DNA of 64,000 nucleotides, taken from positions 331,501 to 395,500 of the forward strand of contig NZ_CP011924.1 of NCBI RefSeq assembly GCF_000238315.3, given 5' to 3'. Under the pieces are notes generated by a model that ran no database searches, was not told the DNA's origin, and worked only from the letters and a program-made list of their open reading frames with translations. This document shows, one piece after another, positions 50,072 to 60,476 of this stretch (position 1 is the first letter of the stretch; each line of letters begins with the position of its first letter). The stretch is from Pseudoalteromonas piscicida (GTDB taxonomy: Bacteria > Pseudomonadota > Gammaproteobacteria > Enterobacterales > Alteromonadaceae). The translations under genes were made by a program, and so were the position numbers.

Positions 50072-52039
50072 TTAGTTAGCAGCTTCAGATAAGCGAGTCA
50101 GTTTCTTGATATCGCCTTCTACACTTTCCATTTTTGCTATGAGTAGATCCCCAAGCGCGTCGATATCGTAGTGCCAAATCAAGTGGCCGACTTTTTTAAG
50201 CGTAGGGTTTTGCTCTGGCATCAACGTGAGTTGCCAAATGTAGTCCTCTTTTGACCAAGCGGATTGCCAATAGATGTCATTGCCGCGAATTCTTAAGTTA
50301 CTAAATTGATTGGTTTGCTTTTGACTTAGCGTATATTTATTTAACGCTTCTGAGTCGCTTTCGAAGAGCGTCTCGTACTCCAGCAATAGGTTTTGTTGTA
50401 GCACAAACCAAGTTTGTCTTTCAGGGTGATAAAAGACAAAGTCAGCTGTACTGTCATGGCTGCTGATAAGCGCCCCAGACAAGCTGTATTGGTTTAATGT
50501 CTCACCGTCATAAGCCCATAGTGTTTGCTCATCTATCCAGCCCATGCTTTTGATAGGCTGACTCAGCTGTGAATTGAACTGGGTGAGTGGGCGTTTTCGG
50601 TCGTATATCACTAAATCGTTATCACGGTTTGAGGCCAAATAGCTCAGCTCTGGACTCCATACTAAAAAACCAACGTACTCATGCCCCTGATGAAAGGAAA
50701 GCTGACTGATTTTATCATCGCGATATAGATACACCTCGCATACGCCGCTGCGCCTCGACATAAATGCCGTTTCTCCCAAGCTGTTGGTCAGTGGTAAATA
50801 ATCGATGCTTGAGCTTGAAAACAAGGGGAGATCGTCTCGGTCTTTGATATTAACTTGAAAACTTTCCAATGCCGCGAATATATCGCCGCGATTATCGCTT
50901 GAGAAGCTTGTGTATAAGCCAATTTCCGTTTCTTTGATGGTTTGACTGTCACCGTCTCTAAAGTGTCGTGATAGGCTGCCATATTGACTCGCAATCACGG
51001 CTTGATGATAAACATCAAACGCAACCGAAGTGACTGGAGCTGACCACTGCAGATGTACCGTGCCATCAAGCGTTTGTAGCCTTGCTAACCGCTGTTTATC
51101 TTGAATCAAATAAAAGGTTTTGTCTTGCCACGCTCGAAGGGCCATTTTTAACCGCTCGTTGGCTGCCAAAGCAAGTGGCAGCTTAACCATTTGATGGGAC
51201 TCAAGCCGGTAAAGGTGTGCTGCTTTGGCATTATATTGGCCGAACGTTAGGATGAGCTCTTTGTCATTTTTCCAAACGGGTTTAGTACCAACTTGGCACG
51301 GAAGAATTTGCGAGCTATGAAAAAATTGCCCTGCGGCAGTCATAACATGAAGTTGGCAGCCACTACCTTGATATTGCCAGAATGCCAGCTTATCTGAGTC
51401 GGGACTCCAACTTGGAAAGCTGATCCGCGAATCAAAGCGGTGTTCATTTAATTGATAGCCTTGTTTGTTGGCAATAATAAGGTGGGTAAAATCTTTTACA
51501 TAGGCGATGAGATCTTTGCTTTGGTGGGCATCAACGTCAAATTCAAGGCCAAGCTCATGACTGAGGCTCGAGGTTTCGTAGCGTGATGGTGTTTTTTCTA
51601 TTGGTGCTTGATTAAAAAAGGCGATTGCTCCAAAGCATAACACTGCCATTGCGACGGCACTGAGTGAAAAAATACGGGACTTGGCGATTACGTTGACTGG
51701 TTTTGCCGTATGACGAGGCGCTATTTCATGTCTTTCTAGTGGTGCGATAAAGCGATAGCCCCGCTTTGGGATGGTTTTGATGTAAATCGGGTTTTTAGGG
51801 TCGTCCCCGAGCACTTTTCGCAGTTTAGTCAGAAGCTGATAAAGACTATTAGGTTCGACAACCGCATGTTGCCACAGCTGTTCGGTAAGCCAATATTTCT
51901 CTAGCACTTCGTTATGATGCTCAATAAAAAGCGCGAGTAACCTTGCCATTTGTGGCTCAAGTTTTACGGTTTCTTGGCTTTGCCTATGTGTTAGGCAATC
52001 TTGCTGGAGATCAAACTGCCAATGTCCAAAACAAATCAT
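50072..52039 (-). CDS. CadC/ToxR-like transmembrane transcriptional regulator with beta-propeller sensor
   Basis: 655 aa from the ATG at 52039, preceded by AGGAAG; the frame is open to 52078. Residues 1–105 are an OmpR-type winged helix (FGHWQFDLQQDCL, LEPQMARLLALFIEHHNEVLEKYWLTEQLW, NSLYQLLTKLRKVLGDDP, YIKTIPKRGYRFIAP). One TM (FSLSAVAMAVLCFGAIAFF) follows near 130. The periplasmic part of about 500 residues has repeated WSPDSDKLAFW, LVWSPELSYLASN and similar TolB/WD40-like blades. Such regulators bind DNA from the membrane in response to periplasmic signals. It is divergent from the DUF5916-type outer-membrane gene, with 190 bp between, which is its likely target. Confidence 0.88.
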   Translation of the reverse strand: MICFGHWQFDLQQDCLTHRQSQETVKLEPQMARLLALFIEHHNEVLEKYWLTEQLWQHAVVEPNSLYQLLTKLRKVLGDDPKNPIYIKTIPKRGYRFIAPLERHEIAPRHTAKPVNVIAKSRIFSLSAVAMAVLCFGAIAFFNQAPIEKTPSRYETSSLSHELGLEFDVDAHQSKDLIAYVKDFTHLIIANKQGYQLNEHRFDSRISFPSWSPDSDKLAFWQYQGSGCQLHVMTAAGQFFHSSQILPCQVGTKPVWKNDKELILTFGQYNAKAAHLYRLESHQMVKLPLALAANERLKMALRAWQDKTFYLIQDKQRLARLQTLDGTVHLQWSAPVTSVAFDVYHQAVIASQYGSLSRHFRDGDSQTIKETEIGLYTSFSSDNRGDIFAALESFQVNIKDRDDLPLFSSSSIDYLPLTNSLGETAFMSRRSGVCEVYLYRDDKISQLSFHQGHEYVGFLVWSPELSYLASNRDNDLVIYDRKRPLTQFNSQLSQPIKSMGWIDEQTLWAYDGETLNQYSLSGALISSHDSTADFVFYHPERQTWFVLQQNLLLEYETLFESDSEALNKYTLSQKQTNQFSNLRIRGNDIYWQSAWSKEDYIWQLTLMPEQNPTLKKVGHLIWHYDIDALGDLLIAKMESVEGDIKKLTRLSEAAN

Positions 52040-52228
52040 CTCTACTTCCTGTGCCCGCACGCCGAGTACCAATTTCAATAATCAAAACCAATTGTTCCCA
52101 TAACGTTAGCGTTTCTTAAGATTAAGTCAATGTTTATAAAGGTTAAGTCAGCTTTCTTCAGAAAAAGTTAAGAACTTTTTACGGCAAAGTTTGTTGCAAT
52201 AGCAGGCATAACTCTGAGGAAAGTATGT

Positions 52229-54487
52229 ATGAATAAAAGCAATAAATTTTGGCTCGGTTTAAGTTATCCCATGATGGCAGGCGCAGTACTTGCGGAACCT
52301 ATCGTGGTTGATGGTAAGTTGAATGAAGCGCAGTGGGGTTCTGCTACGCACTTTGAACAATTTGTTCAGGTTGTGCCTGTAACTTTGGCCTCTGCCAATG
52401 ACAAAATTACCGCCAAAGCCTTTGCAACCGCTGACGGCGTTTATATTGGTATTAAAAACTTCCAGAATAAAGCCGAGCGCAAGCGACAATTCAATATCCA
52501 TGACCGCTTTATGCAAGCTGACTTCAATCGGGTCGTTGTGGACTTTTCAGGGGATGGTAGTAGTGCATATCAATTTTCGGTGACATTAGGTGGCGGCTCG
52601 CAAGATGGTGTTGTAACCCCAAGCTTAAACGTGGATTACGATTGGGATGGGGACTGGCACTATGCCAATCACATTGACGATACGTATTGGACCACGGAAT
52701 TATTGATCCCTTGGCATACTGTGTCGTTTCAGCCAGGAGATGAGCAGGGGCTTACAAAGATTGGGGTTTCGGTACAGTTGTATGAACTTAAAAGTAATTT
52801 TATCTATGCAAACCATGAGGATACAACAGCAAATAGCGATTTCTTCCTGACTATGCCAAAGATTGCAGCACAGATCCCCGCACATTCTCAATTGGCATTT
52901 GTGCCTTACTTTGCGCATCAGGCTCAATTTGCACCTGTAGGCACTTCGCCTTCAGAGCGCCAGCACCAGTCCGATGTTGGCTTTGATTTGTTCTACAAGC
53001 CTTCTCATCATCAGAAGGTGAGTCTTGCAGTGAATCCTGACTTTGGTCAGGTGGATATCGATGATGTTGACGTGAATTATTCAGCCGTAGAAACGTTGCG
53101 CACCGATAAACGTCCATTTTTCACCCAAGATATCAGCCTTTTTGAAGTTGCTGCACTTGAGAGCACTAAGCTTATTCATACTCGTCGTATAGGGGCATCA
53201 AGTGATGATGGTACACGCGCAATCACCCCCATAGATGCGGCGCTACGATTTGTACATAAAGGAAAGTCGGTACAATTTGGTACTTTTGCTGTGTCTGAGT
53301 CGGACTTTTCGGACGATATTGGTAAGCAGTTTTTTGCAGCAAGAGCTAATTATCGCACGCAAGATTGGCAGGCCGGTGTACTTGCGACTAAAACAGACAG
53401 GCCGTTTCTTGAGCGCGATGCCATGAGTTATGCCCTTGATGGACAATATCGTAGTGATACTTGGTCTTTCAAAGGCGCGCTATTACAAACTGAGGTAGAA
53501 ACACAAAAGCAAAGTGTTACAGGTCAAGGTGTATCGCTAGACGCGGAGTATCAACATTCGTTACAGACGAAGTTCGCTGCGCGCTACTTTGCTGTGGATG
53601 ACGAATTTGATAACCATGATCTCGGCTATATGAAACGCAATGACTGGCGGGTGAGCGAGCTTTATGGTGAATACTCGATGCACCCAAAAGACAGCTGGTT
53701 TACCAGATTAAAGCAGTCACTCACTCTGAGGCATGAGCAAAATAATGCTGGAACAGGTTTAGCAGCCAGACAAGCATATTTAGCGCAGTTTTTGTTGGCA
53801 AATGGTGGTCAGCTCAACCTCGGGCTAGATTATTACACCAGTGGTAAACAAGACAACTTAGGGCGAGGCACTGAGGTGTTTGAGATGCCAAGCCGTGTGG
53901 AGTCTCGAGTATTTTATCAAAGCCCTTATGTGGGAGATTTTTCTTGGGCAGCAAGTGTTGAGCTTGACCAAGAAGGAATATCAGGCTCAGCACAGCAATA
54001 CGCCGTGGATTTGACTTGGATGCCACACTACAACTGGAACCTTAAGTTGAGTAATTTCTTTAGAAGCGGTGATGGCTGGTTGATGGCAAACGGGCAAAAC
54101 CGCTTGAGTGAATACGACAGAGATGAGTTTTCCAATAAGTTTGAATTTAATGGCCGGATCACCGACAACCTTGAACTCAGTGGTTCGCTACAGTGGACGA
54201 TACTTGAAGCACAAAGTAAGACGATTTATCAAATTACCAACGGAGAGCTTCACGAAATTCATGGTGACACCAGTTTTGACGACAGGCGCTTAGCAAGCCA
54301 GATAAAACTGCGTTATCGCATGGGTGCATATTCAGATATTTTTTTAGTGTATCAACGCGGAGGTGCAAACTTTTCGACACTTGAAAAGTCGCAAGTCGGG
54401 CGCAGAGACTGGTTTGGTAGTGTCGCTGATTTATGGCAGCAACCAGTGCAAGACTTAGTGACGTTTAAGGTGCGATATTTATTTTAA
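52229..54487 (+). CDS. outer-membrane beta-barrel with N-terminal CBM9-like domain (DUF5916-type)
   Basis: 752 aa. The signal peptide ends near GAVLA. Residues 24–200 form a CBM9/DOMON-like sandwich (EPIVVDGKLNEAQW, ADGVYIGIKNFQ, LIPWHTVSF). A link with NPDFGQVDIDDVDVNYSAVETLRTDKRPFF follows, a hallmark of DUF5916 proteins. The rest shows alternating amphipathic strands and ends in VRYLF with the terminal Phe of outer-membrane barrels. Function is unknown in the family; polysaccharide or peptide binding or uptake is often suggested. The divergent CadC-like gene probably controls it. Confidence 0.85.
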   Translation: MNKSNKFWLGLSYPMMAGAVLAEPIVVDGKLNEAQWGSATHFEQFVQVVPVTLASANDKITAKAFATADGVYIGIKNFQNKAERKRQFNIHDRFMQADFNRVVVDFSGDGSSAYQFSVTLGGGSQDGVVTPSLNVDYDWDGDWHYANHIDDTYWTTELLIPWHTVSFQPGDEQGLTKIGVSVQLYELKSNFIYANHEDTTANSDFFLTMPKIAAQIPAHSQLAFVPYFAHQAQFAPVGTSPSERQHQSDVGFDLFYKPSHHQKVSLAVNPDFGQVDIDDVDVNYSAVETLRTDKRPFFTQDISLFEVAALESTKLIHTRRIGASSDDGTRAITPIDAALRFVHKGKSVQFGTFAVSESDFSDDIGKQFFAARANYRTQDWQAGVLATKTDRPFLERDAMSYALDGQYRSDTWSFKGALLQTEVETQKQSVTGQGVSLDAEYQHSLQTKFAARYFAVDDEFDNHDLGYMKRNDWRVSELYGEYSMHPKDSWFTRLKQSLTLRHEQNNAGTGLAARQAYLAQFLLANGGQLNLGLDYYTSGKQDNLGRGTEVFEMPSRVESRVFYQSPYVGDFSWAASVELDQEGISGSAQQYAVDLTWMPHYNWNLKLSNFFRSGDGWLMANGQNRLSEYDRDEFSNKFEFNGRITDNLELSGSLQWTILEAQSKTIYQITNGELHEIHGDTSFDDRRLASQIKLRYRMGAYSDIFLVYQRGGANFSTLEKSQVGRRDWFGSVADLWQQPVQDLVTFKVRYLF

Positions 54488-54529
54488 ATCACTAGAGCTG
54501 TGTTCCCCCGGCTCTAATCTGCCAAGAAA

Positions 54530-54556
54530 AAAGGTCAGAAAATTCTGACCTTTATA
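54530..54556. terminator. bidirectional terminator between the DUF5916 gene and fadE
   Basis: An 11-bp perfect inverted repeat (aaaggtcagaa / ttctgaccttt) with A-rich sequence on the left and T-rich on the right lies between the convergent genes. It can work in both directions. Confidence 0.8.
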
Positions 54557-54607
54557 TCCACGCTAATTGCTACGGTAGTATGGATAGCACTACCTAAACA
54601 AAAATAG

Positions 54608-57061
54608 TTACGCTGCGTCTGCTTTATTTGATTCCTTGGTTCTTGCTTTGCCAGCAAGTAACTCTTCAGGGTCAAAGTCATCAACGTTGATAACGGCAAG
54701 ACGTTTTGCTTCAACGGCAGTCAATTTAGCTGCTTCGTCTTCGCTCAGTACACCTGCTTCAAGTCCCATTGCTGCCACTTTATCAAGTTGCATAAACGGT
54801 AACTTTTTACCAGTACCACGGCATACCTTTTCAAATAACGGCTCTACGGCAAGAATGTCTTTTAGCGTTTGCTCTTGCTTACCAAGCAAGCACAGCGGCT
54901 CATCTTTTAAGTAGATATGTGTTGCAAGGCGGTCACGCGTTTCGCTAGGTACTTGAAGTAACTGAGCAAGTTTGTGCTCCATTTTGTCGGTTGGTTTACG
55001 AACCGGACGACCAAATGGGAACAGGACCACTTTCAACAGGCCACGTAATGCAGCAGAAGGTATGTTGTTGATTAAGTCAGCAAGGGCACGTTGACAAAGG
55101 TACAGGTGCTCCTGACAAGACCATTGAACAAACGGTAAGTCTTCTTTACGGCGACCTTCATCGTTATAGCGCTTAAGCGTTGCAGAAACCAGATAAAGGT
55201 AGCTTAATAAGTCGCCTAAACGTGCAGAAATACGCTCTTTACGCTTAAGTGAACCACCAAATACAGCCATACAAATATCAGACATTAATGCCAATGATGC
55301 ACTGTAACGAGCAGCGTTACGATAATAAACCGCAGTTTCATCGTTAAATGGTACTTTGGTGAAACGTGCACCGGTTAGCGCTAACCACTTAGTTCTTACC
55401 AAGTTCGACATAGTGAAACCGATGTGACCCATCAAGGATTTATCGAAGCTATCAAGCGCTTCTTGTTTATCTTTGATAGAACAAGCCTCAAGTTCAGCCA
55501 GTACAAAAGGATGGCAACGAATAGCGCCTTGACCGTAGATGATCATGTTACGGGTTAGGATGTTTGCACCTTCTACCGTAATTGCAATTGGTGCACCTTG
55601 GTAACCACGGCCAACATAGTTGTTTGGACCTAGACAAATCCCTTTACCACCATGAATATCCATGGCATGGATGGTTGAAGCACGCATTTGTTCGGTTAAG
55701 TGGTACTTCAAAATGGCAGAAACAACCGAAGGCTTTTCACCTAAATCTACCGCGCCAGTTGACATAGTCACCGCAGCATCGGAGCTATACGCATAGCCAC
55801 CAAGTTTCGCTAGTGCCTCTTCAATCCCTTCCATCTTACCGATAGGGAGTTTGAACTGGCGACGAATGCGACTGTATGCGCCACTTGCAACTGCAAGGGA
55901 TTTAATACCACCGGCAGAGTTTGAAGGTAGCGTAATAACACGACCAACCGACAAACACTCAACTAGCATGCGCCAGCCTTGTCCTGCCATTTTTGCGCCA
56001 CCGATAATGAAATCGAGTGGTACAAACACGTTTTCGCCTTGGGTAGGACCATTTTGGAATGGCACATTCAGTGGGAAGTGACGGCGGCCAATTTTTACGC
56101 CAGGCGTGTTTGTAGGAATAAGCGCACAAGTAATACCTAGCTCTTCTTTATCACCTAATAGGCCGTCCGGGTCGCGCATCTTAAACGCCAGACCAAGTAC
56201 AGTCGCAACAGGTGCTAAAGTAATATAACGTTTGTTCCACGTTAGGCTAATACCTAATACTTCTTCACCTTCCCATTCGCCTTTACATACCACACCAAAG
56301 TCAGGGATCGATGAAGCATCAGAGCCCGCTTCCGGTGACGTTAATGCAAAACAAGGGATTTCATCACCCACAGCAAGGCGAGGTAAGTAGTGCTCTTTTT
56401 GCTCGTCAGTACCGTAGTGCTGAAGTAGTTCACCTGGGCCTAACGAGTTAGGTACGCCCACGATAGACGAAAGTAAAGTTGATTTACTGGTAAGCTTTTG
56501 TAGTACACAAGATTGCGCGTAAGCTGAAAACTCAAGACCACCGTATTGCTTTTTGATGATCATCGCAAAGAACTTGTTGTCTTTTAAGTATTGCCACACG
56601 TCTTGCGGTAAGTCAGTCAGCTCGTGTGTTGCTTCCCAATCGTTAAGCATGGCACACACTTCTTCCACCGGACCATCCAAAAACGCTTGTTCTTCAACGC
56701 TCAAACGCGGCTTTGGAAACTGATGAAGCTTATCCCAGTTTGGGTTACCACAAAATAGATCGGCTTCCCACCAAGTAGTACCAGCATCAATCGCTGACTT
56801 TTCGGTTTCTGACATTGTCGGCGTAACTTTTTTGAACGCTTTAAATGCCGGAGCCACGATGTACTGCTGACGCAGGTTCGTTACTGAAAGCGGAATAACA
56901 ATCGCTAAGAAAATTAACCAAGATATAATGCCAAATGCACCAGCAAAGGTGCCAACTAGCATTGTAACTGCTGCAATACCTAGAGCAGTATTCCAGCTTG
57001 CGCGATGATAGCTTGCTGCGCTGAGCAAGACTAACAACGCGAGAACAAATATAAGTGTCAT
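54608..57061 (-). CDS. fadE: FadE acyl-CoA dehydrogenase
   Basis: 817 aa from the ATG at 57061, preceded by AGGAAG; the frame opens at 57091. The size and two N-terminal TM segments ([50 protein letters not shown]) are typical of FadE, not of short acyl-CoA dehydrogenases. The dehydrogenase core has [92 protein letters not shown]. It performs the first step of beta-oxidation at the inner membrane. A FadR-like sequence lies just upstream. Confidence 0.95.
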   Translation of the reverse strand: MTLIFVLALLVLLSAASYHRASWNTALGIAAVTMLVGTFAGAFGIISWLIFLAIVIPLSVTNLRQQYIVAPAFKAFKKVTPTMSETEKSAIDAGTTWWEADLFCGNPNWDKLHQFPKPRLSVEEQAFLDGPVEEVCAMLNDWEATHELTDLPQDVWQYLKDNKFFAMIIKKQYGGLEFSAYAQSCVLQKLTSKSTLLSSIVGVPNSLGPGELLQHYGTDEQKEHYLPRLAVGDEIPCFALTSPEAGSDASSIPDFGVVCKGEWEGEEVLGISLTWNKRYITLAPVATVLGLAFKMRDPDGLLGDKEELGITCALIPTNTPGVKIGRRHFPLNVPFQNGPTQGENVFVPLDFIIGGAKMAGQGWRMLVECLSVGRVITLPSNSAGGIKSLAVASGAYSRIRRQFKLPIGKMEGIEEALAKLGGYAYSSDAAVTMSTGAVDLGEKPSVVSAILKYHLTEQMRASTIHAMDIHGGKGICLGPNNYVGRGYQGAPIAITVEGANILTRNMIIYGQGAIRCHPFVLAELEACSIKDKQEALDSFDKSLMGHIGFTMSNLVRTKWLALTGARFTKVPFNDETAVYYRNAARYSASLALMSDICMAVFGGSLKRKERISARLGDLLSYLYLVSATLKRYNDEGRRKEDLPFVQWSCQEHLYLCQRALADLINNIPSAALRGLLKVVLFPFGRPVRKPTDKMEHKLAQLLQVPSETRDRLATHIYLKDEPLCLLGKQEQTLKDILAVEPLFEKVCRGTGKKLPFMQLDKVAAMGLEAGVLSEDEAAKLTAVEAKRLAVINVDDFDPEELLAGKARTKESNKADAA

Positions 57062-57604
57062 GTTGTTCTTCCTTATAAGAGGTCTGACCACCCAGTTAGA
57101 CTAGCTGGTTAACGCTGATATTTCAAGCGTCTTCATACCCTGTATGCGAATTAGTTGATGCCTTGTTGTGACATATTATTTACGTTTTGTACTTAATCTG
57201 AGTGTTAAATGAGCCATGCTTCTTACTGTCAGTAATTTAAAAGTTATTGATTACATGATTACACCCCCAGCTATAACCTGAGAGAATTTTCAACGTTATT
57301 AATTACTGATCGATATTTAAGTGTAATGAACGTAGTGCAATATGACGAAAATGCACATGAAATTTCTTTCAGAGAAGTTCGTTATCTGTGCATTATAATT
57401 GCCAAAACTTCATGTCTGATTTGCATTGAAATACACGTTAATGTTTCTACAATTGGGTTAAGCATAGCCACGAAATGGTGCTTTTAAGAATTGCTAAGGA
57501 GTAGCAAATACAGTCCATTTTTTTTGGTCGCTATGTGAGTTAGGATATACCGCCACGCCCTAGTGTAGCGGTTGATATTGCTGTCCATGTTAAGGAGAAA
57601 CAAG
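57062..57604. other. divergent non-coding region between fadE and a small membrane protein gene
   Basis: About 540 bp, AT-rich, with no supported gene on either strand. Apart from the FadR-like element near fadE I see only a short imperfect inverted repeat (accgc … gcggt near 57550). It should hold both divergent promoters. Confidence 0.5.
57077..57094 (-). promoter_or_regulatory. candidate FadR operator upstream of fadE
   Basis: The minus strand reads TGGTCAGACC at 57081–57090, equal to the core TGGTCNGACC of the E. coli FadR consensus. The outer bases match poorly. It lies 20 bp before the fadE ATG, a place where binding would repress. This is a motif match by eye. Confidence 0.4.
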
Positions 57605-57925
57605 ATGCAGCAGAGTATTTTTTATCTAGTCACTATTTTGGCCTTCACGGCTATGTTGTCGGCCTTTCACCTCTTTCCTGAAGCGGTAATTTTTAATGTT
57701 TTTAGCAGCTTGTTTGCCGCATTACTTGGCTACCGTGCTTATACCCGTTGGGCTTTATTATTGTGTTGTATTAACGTGTTGGCCATGACGTTTTGTCCTT
57801 TACTTGATTCAGGAGGTTGGTTAAGTCTTAAGGGAGCGGTCGTTTTTGTATGCTGTGTGATGTTTTTTGCAATAGCCTTTGGTTGCAATAAAACGGTGAC
57901 ACAAAATAAAAGGTTTTATTATTAG
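57605..57925 (+). CDS. small four-helix membrane protein, unknown function
   Basis: 106 aa from the ATG at 57605, which follows AAGGAG; an in-frame start at 57572 lacks a ribosome site. Almost the whole chain is hydrophobic, in about four segments (FYLVTILAFTAMLSAFHLF, VIFNVFSSLFAALLGY, ALLLCCINVLAMTF, GAVVFVCCVMFFAIAFG), with a basic tail. I do not recognise it. It lies upstream of pdxB on the same strand, with a hairpin between. Confidence 0.65.
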   Translation: MQQSIFYLVTILAFTAMLSAFHLFPEAVIFNVFSSLFAALLGYRAYTRWALLLCCINVLAMTFCPLLDSGGWLSLKGAVVFVCCVMFFAIAFGCNKTVTQNKRFYY

Positions 57926-57952
57926 TCGCCTACCTTGCCATGTTAAACTCGA

Positions 57953-57977
57953 CTCAGGCGATGTGTTATCGCCTGAG
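57953..57977 (+). terminator. hairpin upstream of pdxB
   Basis: A 10-bp perfect stem (ctcaggcgat / atcgcctgag) with a 5-nt loop lies between the small membrane gene and pdxB, 31 bp before the pdxB ATG. It lacks a T tract and may be either a terminator or a leader structure of pdxB. Confidence 0.5.
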
Positions 57978-58008
57978 CACTCGAGACAATAGGTGACAGG
58001 AAACCCGC

Positions 58009-59133
58009 ATGCGAATATTAGCCGATCAAAATATGCCCTTAGTTGAGTCATTCTTCTGCGAAATTGGTGAGGTAACTCGGTTTGATGGCCGTAACCTTCA
58101 ACCTGATGAGCTAAAAAATGTCGATATTCTGTTGACTCGCTCAGTTACTAAGGTCAACAAGGCCTTGTTAGCACAAGCCGATAAACTGAAGTTTGTGGGG
58201 ACTGCGACAATAGGGATTGATCATATTGATACCTCATTGTTGGCCAGCGCCAATATCTCGTTCAGCAGCGCACCGGGTTGTAATGCGATAGCTGTTGCCG
58301 AGTACGTGATAAGCGCTTTACTTGCATACGCACAAGAAACCTCCACGCCACTTCAAGATAAAACGATCGCCATCGTTGGTGTTGGTAATATTGGCGCGTG
58401 TTTGGCTTCAAAGCTTAAAGGACTTGGTCTTACGATATTATTGTGTGACCCCGTAAGGCAGCAAGCAGGGACATTGGATTCACATATAGCTCTAGATGAA
58501 GCCTTAGCTCGCGCGGATATCGTGACATTTCACGTTCCATTAGTTAAGCAGGGCCCGCATAAAACGGTTCATTTACTTGATGCATCGCGGATAGCGGCAT
58601 TAAAGCCAGGCACGGTGATAATCAATGCAAGCCGGGGAGATGTTATCGATAATCAAGCGCTTTTGCACGCTGTAGAGGAGGGGCACGCGCTCGAGCTGAT
58701 CTTAGACGTTTGGGAAAATGAGCCGAATATTTTACAGCCATTATTGCAATATACTCGTTTTGCTTCTGTACATATAGCCGGCCACACGCTAGAAGGCAAG
58801 GCACGAGGCACGCAAATGTTATATGAAGCCGTATGCCGAGAATTCGATTTACCAGCCAGCAAAACGATTAGTGATTTTCTTCCTAAGCCAAGTGTCACTG
58901 GCTGCCAATTGCAAAGCACAGCCAACGAGCAGGATATTGTCAATTTAGCGCATCTTGTTTATGACATTCGTCGCGATGATGGCATCATGAGAAAACAGCT
59001 AAACACATTGGGCTTTGATACCTTGCGTAAGGCATATCCCGTGCGCCGAGAATTTAGTACAATTGCAGTTAATAATGACTCACCAATCAGTGAAAAGCTT
59101 TACCAACTTGGCTTTTCTGAGCGCAAGAGTTAA
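58009..59133 (+). CDS. pdxB: erythronate-4-phosphate dehydrogenase
   Basis: 374 aa, the family length. It begins MRILADQNMPLVESFF as in other PdxB proteins. The NAD loop is VGVGNIG, and the catalytic Arg/Glu/His triad of the D-2-hydroxyacid dehydrogenases is in INASRGDVID, LDVWENEP and HIAGHTLEGKARG. It ends with the PdxB dimerisation domain (YDIRRDDGIMRKQL, FDTLRKAYPVRREF). It makes 2-oxo-3-hydroxy-4-phosphobutanoate for pyridoxal phosphate synthesis. The start follows CAGGA. asd follows after 37 bp, so the two are probably co-transcribed. Confidence 0.96.
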   Translation: MRILADQNMPLVESFFCEIGEVTRFDGRNLQPDELKNVDILLTRSVTKVNKALLAQADKLKFVGTATIGIDHIDTSLLASANISFSSAPGCNAIAVAEYVISALLAYAQETSTPLQDKTIAIVGVGNIGACLASKLKGLGLTILLCDPVRQQAGTLDSHIALDEALARADIVTFHVPLVKQGPHKTVHLLDASRIAALKPGTVIINASRGDVIDNQALLHAVEEGHALELILDVWENEPNILQPLLQYTRFASVHIAGHTLEGKARGTQMLYEAVCREFDLPASKTISDFLPKPSVTGCQLQSTANEQDIVNLAHLVYDIRRDDGIMRKQLNTLGFDTLRKAYPVRREFSTIAVNNDSPISEKLYQLGFSERKS

Positions 59134-59170
59134 GTGCTGTGGTTGGTATATTACAGAATGAGGAAAAATA

Positions 59171-60187
59171 ATGTCGCAAAAATATAATGTTGCGGTACTT
59201 GGCGCAACAGGTCTTGTTGGTAAGCAAATTATCGAATTACTAGCGGAACGAAAGTTTCCTGTAGACACATTGTACCCACTCGCGAGTAGCCGAAGCGCGG
59301 GTGAAGAAATTGACTTTATGGGTGAAAAAATCGAAGTTCTGGATGTTGAAGAATTCGATTTTTCTAATGCCCATATCGGTTTGTTTTCAGCGGGTGGTGC
59401 CGTGTCAGAGAAATATGCACCAATCGCCGCTGAAGCTGGCTGCATTGTGATAGATAACACCTCACATTTCAGATACGACTTTGATATTCCATTAGTAGTT
59501 CCTGAGGTGAATAAAGACAGTCTTGCAGATTTTAGAAATCGTAACATCATTGCTAATCCAAACTGCTCTACAATCCAAATGCTAGTGGCACTTAAACCAA
59601 TTTATGATGCCTATGGCATTGACAGAATTAATGTCTCAACTTACCAAGCGGTATCTGGCGCAGGTAAAGAAGCGGTAGATGAGTTGGCTAAGCAAACTGC
59701 AAACTTAATGAATGCAAGACCGATGGAAAACGAAGTATTTAGCAAACAAATCGCTTTTAATGTCATTCCTCAAATTGATGCGTTCCAAGAAAATGGTTAC
59801 ACCAAAGAAGAAATGAAGATGGTGTGGGAAACGCAAAAAATCTTGGGCGATTCGAGTGTTTTGGTTAACCCGACTGCGGTTCGCGTTCCTGTGTTTTTCG
59901 GTCATGCTGAAGCCATTCATCTTGAAACGCGCATGCCTTATGATCTTGAACATGTTAAGCAGTTACTTGCTGATGCGCCGGGTGTTGAGCTAATTGAAGA
60001 CGAAAATGATTACCCAACACCGGTAAGTGATGCAAGTGGTAACGATACCGTCTATGTAGGTCGTGTAAGGCAAGATATTTCACATCCACTAGGCTTAAAC
60101 TTATGGGTGGTATCAGACAACACTAGAAAAGGTGCCGCAACAAATAGCATCCAAATTGCAGAAGCCCTGATAGAAAGCTATCTATAA
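59171..60187 (+). CDS. asd: aspartate-semialdehyde dehydrogenase
   Basis: 338 aa. The NADP loop is GATGLVG (11–17), the nucleophile Cys132 in NPNCSTIQ, and the conserved QAVSGAGK and RVPVFFGHAEAIHLET are present. This is the shorter, usual bacterial type of the enzyme. It reduces aspartyl phosphate to the semialdehyde for Lys, Thr, Met and diaminopimelate synthesis. The order pdxB–asd–fimV matches other gammaproteobacteria. The start follows GAGGA. Confidence 0.96.
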   Translation: MSQKYNVAVLGATGLVGKQIIELLAERKFPVDTLYPLASSRSAGEEIDFMGEKIEVLDVEEFDFSNAHIGLFSAGGAVSEKYAPIAAEAGCIVIDNTSHFRYDFDIPLVVPEVNKDSLADFRNRNIIANPNCSTIQMLVALKPIYDAYGIDRINVSTYQAVSGAGKEAVDELAKQTANLMNARPMENEVFSKQIAFNVIPQIDAFQENGYTKEEMKMVWETQKILGDSSVLVNPTAVRVPVFFGHAEAIHLETRMPYDLEHVKQLLADAPGVELIEDENDYPTPVSDASGNDTVYVGRVRQDISHPLGLNLWVVSDNTRKGAATNSIQIAEALIESYL

Positions 60188-60204
60188 GTACCCATTGATA
60201 TCGC

Positions 60205-60233
60205 AAAGTAAGCAGAGTTTTGCTTACTTTTCC
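60205..60233 (+). terminator. rho-independent terminator after asd
   Basis: A perfect 10-bp stem (aaagtaagca / tgcttacttt) with a 6-nt loop is followed by a T run (tttt). It begins 17 bp after the asd stop. Confidence 0.85.
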
Positions 60234-60240
60234 GCGCTAT

Positions 60241-60272
60241 AACGGCAAACTTCTGCCAAGAAGTTTGCCGTT
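60241..60272. terminator. second hairpin between asd and fimV
   Basis: A perfect 13-bp stem (aacggcaaacttc / gaagtttgccgtt) with a 6-nt loop lies just after the asd terminator. It has no T tract. It may reinforce termination or be a leader element. Confidence 0.5.
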
Positions 60273-60476
60273 AAGTCAAATACTTGACTATTCTTCACCT
60301 ATATCAGCTATTCCAAAATCAGTAAAAAGCATTATAACCATGTTAACTTTCAATACGTTGCAATGGATATTCCAACATATCTGGTTTATAGTTTGCATTT
60401 GGAATAGAGCTTGCTTCAAAGCCATAATAATAAAACGTCGTTTAACGGGTGTTAAACATTTGAGTAAAGGATCGGC

